Assembly (NCBI GenBank): GCA_964545735.1
Contig: CAZJGS010000162.1
Location: 1 to 5,102, forward strand
DNA length: 5,102 nucleotides
DNA from: Pleomorphochaeta sp964545735
Lineage (GTDB): Bacteria; Spirochaetota; Spirochaetia; Sphaerochaetales; Sphaerochaetaceae
Direction: 5' to 3'
Shown piece by piece: positions 4,611 to 5,102 of the stretch. The notes under the pieces are model-generated. The model was not told the DNA's origin. It ran no database searches and worked only from the letters and a program-made list of their open reading frames with translations. A program made the translations under genes and the position numbers. Numbering within the stretch: position 1 is the stretch's first letter; the number at the start of each line of letters is the position of its first letter.

Positions 4611-5102
4611 CTAATTTTCGTAGCTAAAATGTCTTTCAAGCATCTTCCCAACAAGGGCAAGTGGTAATGTTAAACATAGATAAAGAACCCCCAAAAATAA
4701 GTAGCTCTCAAAGAGACGGAAGTTCATTGCCGATATCTCTCTCATAGTCTGAGTCAACTCTATAACAGCAATCATTGAAAGAAGGGAGGAATCTTTTATT
4801 ATTGAAGAAAATTGTCCAACCAACGGTGGAAGTGTTCTAGCAATCATCTGAGGAATTATTATTAAAGAAAGTGTTTGCCTTTTAGAAAAGCCAACAGCCT
4901 TGGCTGCCTCTAGTTGAGTTGCCTCCAGACCTGCAATACCACCTCTAATTATCTCGGCAATATAAGCCCCTTCAAATATTGAAAGTATAAGAATTCCTGA
5001 TATAAATCTATTCTCCACTCCCCATGCAGTTCCAATAATATAGTAAAACAGGTAAATCTGCATTATCAGAGGAGTTCCCCTAATAAAGTTAACATAAATT
5101 AA
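4611..5102 (-). CDS. ABC transporter permease, polar amino acid (His/Glu/Gln/Arg) family, 5' end off window
   Basis: The frame is open from the right edge to the TAG at 4613-4611, giving 163 residues. An internal Met at 5063 is not the start, because the 13 codons before it (YVNFIRGTPLI region) are the conserved F-RGTPL motif of this permease family. Several hydrophobic segments follow. The cytoplasmic EAA loop that docks the ATPase is clear at LEAAKAVGFSKRQ, about residues 64-76 of the fragment, followed by the family IIPQ...LPPL..QF...IKDSSL pattern. It is an inner-membrane channel subunit, with its ATPase directly downstream. The missing N-terminus should hold the first one or two membrane helices. 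Confidence 0.92.
   Translation of the reverse strand, partial: LIYVNFIRGTPLIMQIYLFYYIIGTAWGVENRFISGILILSIFEGAYIAEIIRGGIAGLEATQLEAAKAVGFSKRQTLSLIIIPQMIARTLPPLVGQFSSIIKDSSLLSMIAVIELTQTMREISAMNFRLFESYLFLGVLYLCLTLPLALVGKMLERHFSYEN

Overview
The window is AT-rich DNA with strong purine-rich ribosome binding sites. It carries a NiCo-type (czcD) metal riboswitch, an AbiEi-family antitoxin, a DUF4256 protein and a fumarate-reductase-like flavoprotein. Together these suggest an anaerobic low-GC Firmicute (Clostridia-like). This is inferred from gene content and cannot be fixed to a genus from the sequence alone.

Layout. The + strand holds only the 3' end of one gene (1-650), the C-terminal part of a flavocytochrome-c/fumarate-reductase-type FAD protein. 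Everything else that is convincing lies on the - strand, so the two groups converge near 650-860. Reading the - strand from right to left: (i) a polar amino acid-type ABC importer, with a permease running off the right edge (4611-5102) and an ATPase 12 nt behind it (3879-4598); (ii) an intergenic stretch holding a promoter, a NiCo riboswitch (3536-3620) and its overlapping intrinsic terminator (3512-3552); (iii) a cation diffusion facilitator (CDF) metal exporter, whose true start is 3449 because the longer open frame runs back through the riboswitch; (iv) a DUF4256 protein (1835-2401) with its own -10 box and a dyad near the likely transcription start; (v) an AbiEi-type antitoxin (1046-1639) preceded by a cluster of inverted repeats; (vi) directly behind abiEi, where the AbiEii toxin would be expected, only the last 64 codons of a metallo-beta-lactamase-fold hydrolase.

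How it works together. The clearest functional unit is the metal-efflux module. A leader RNA of the NiCo class senses Co2+/Ni2+ (Fe2+ has also been proposed), and binding should stop a terminator from forming so that the CDF exporter is made. The ABC genes form one translationally coupled uptake operon. The abiEi locus looks like the leftover of a type IV toxin-antitoxin operon: the antitoxin and a plausible operator region are intact, but the toxin gene is gone and the junction falls within a few bases of the antitoxin stop codon. No CRISPR array, tRNA, rRNA or complete insertion sequence was seen.
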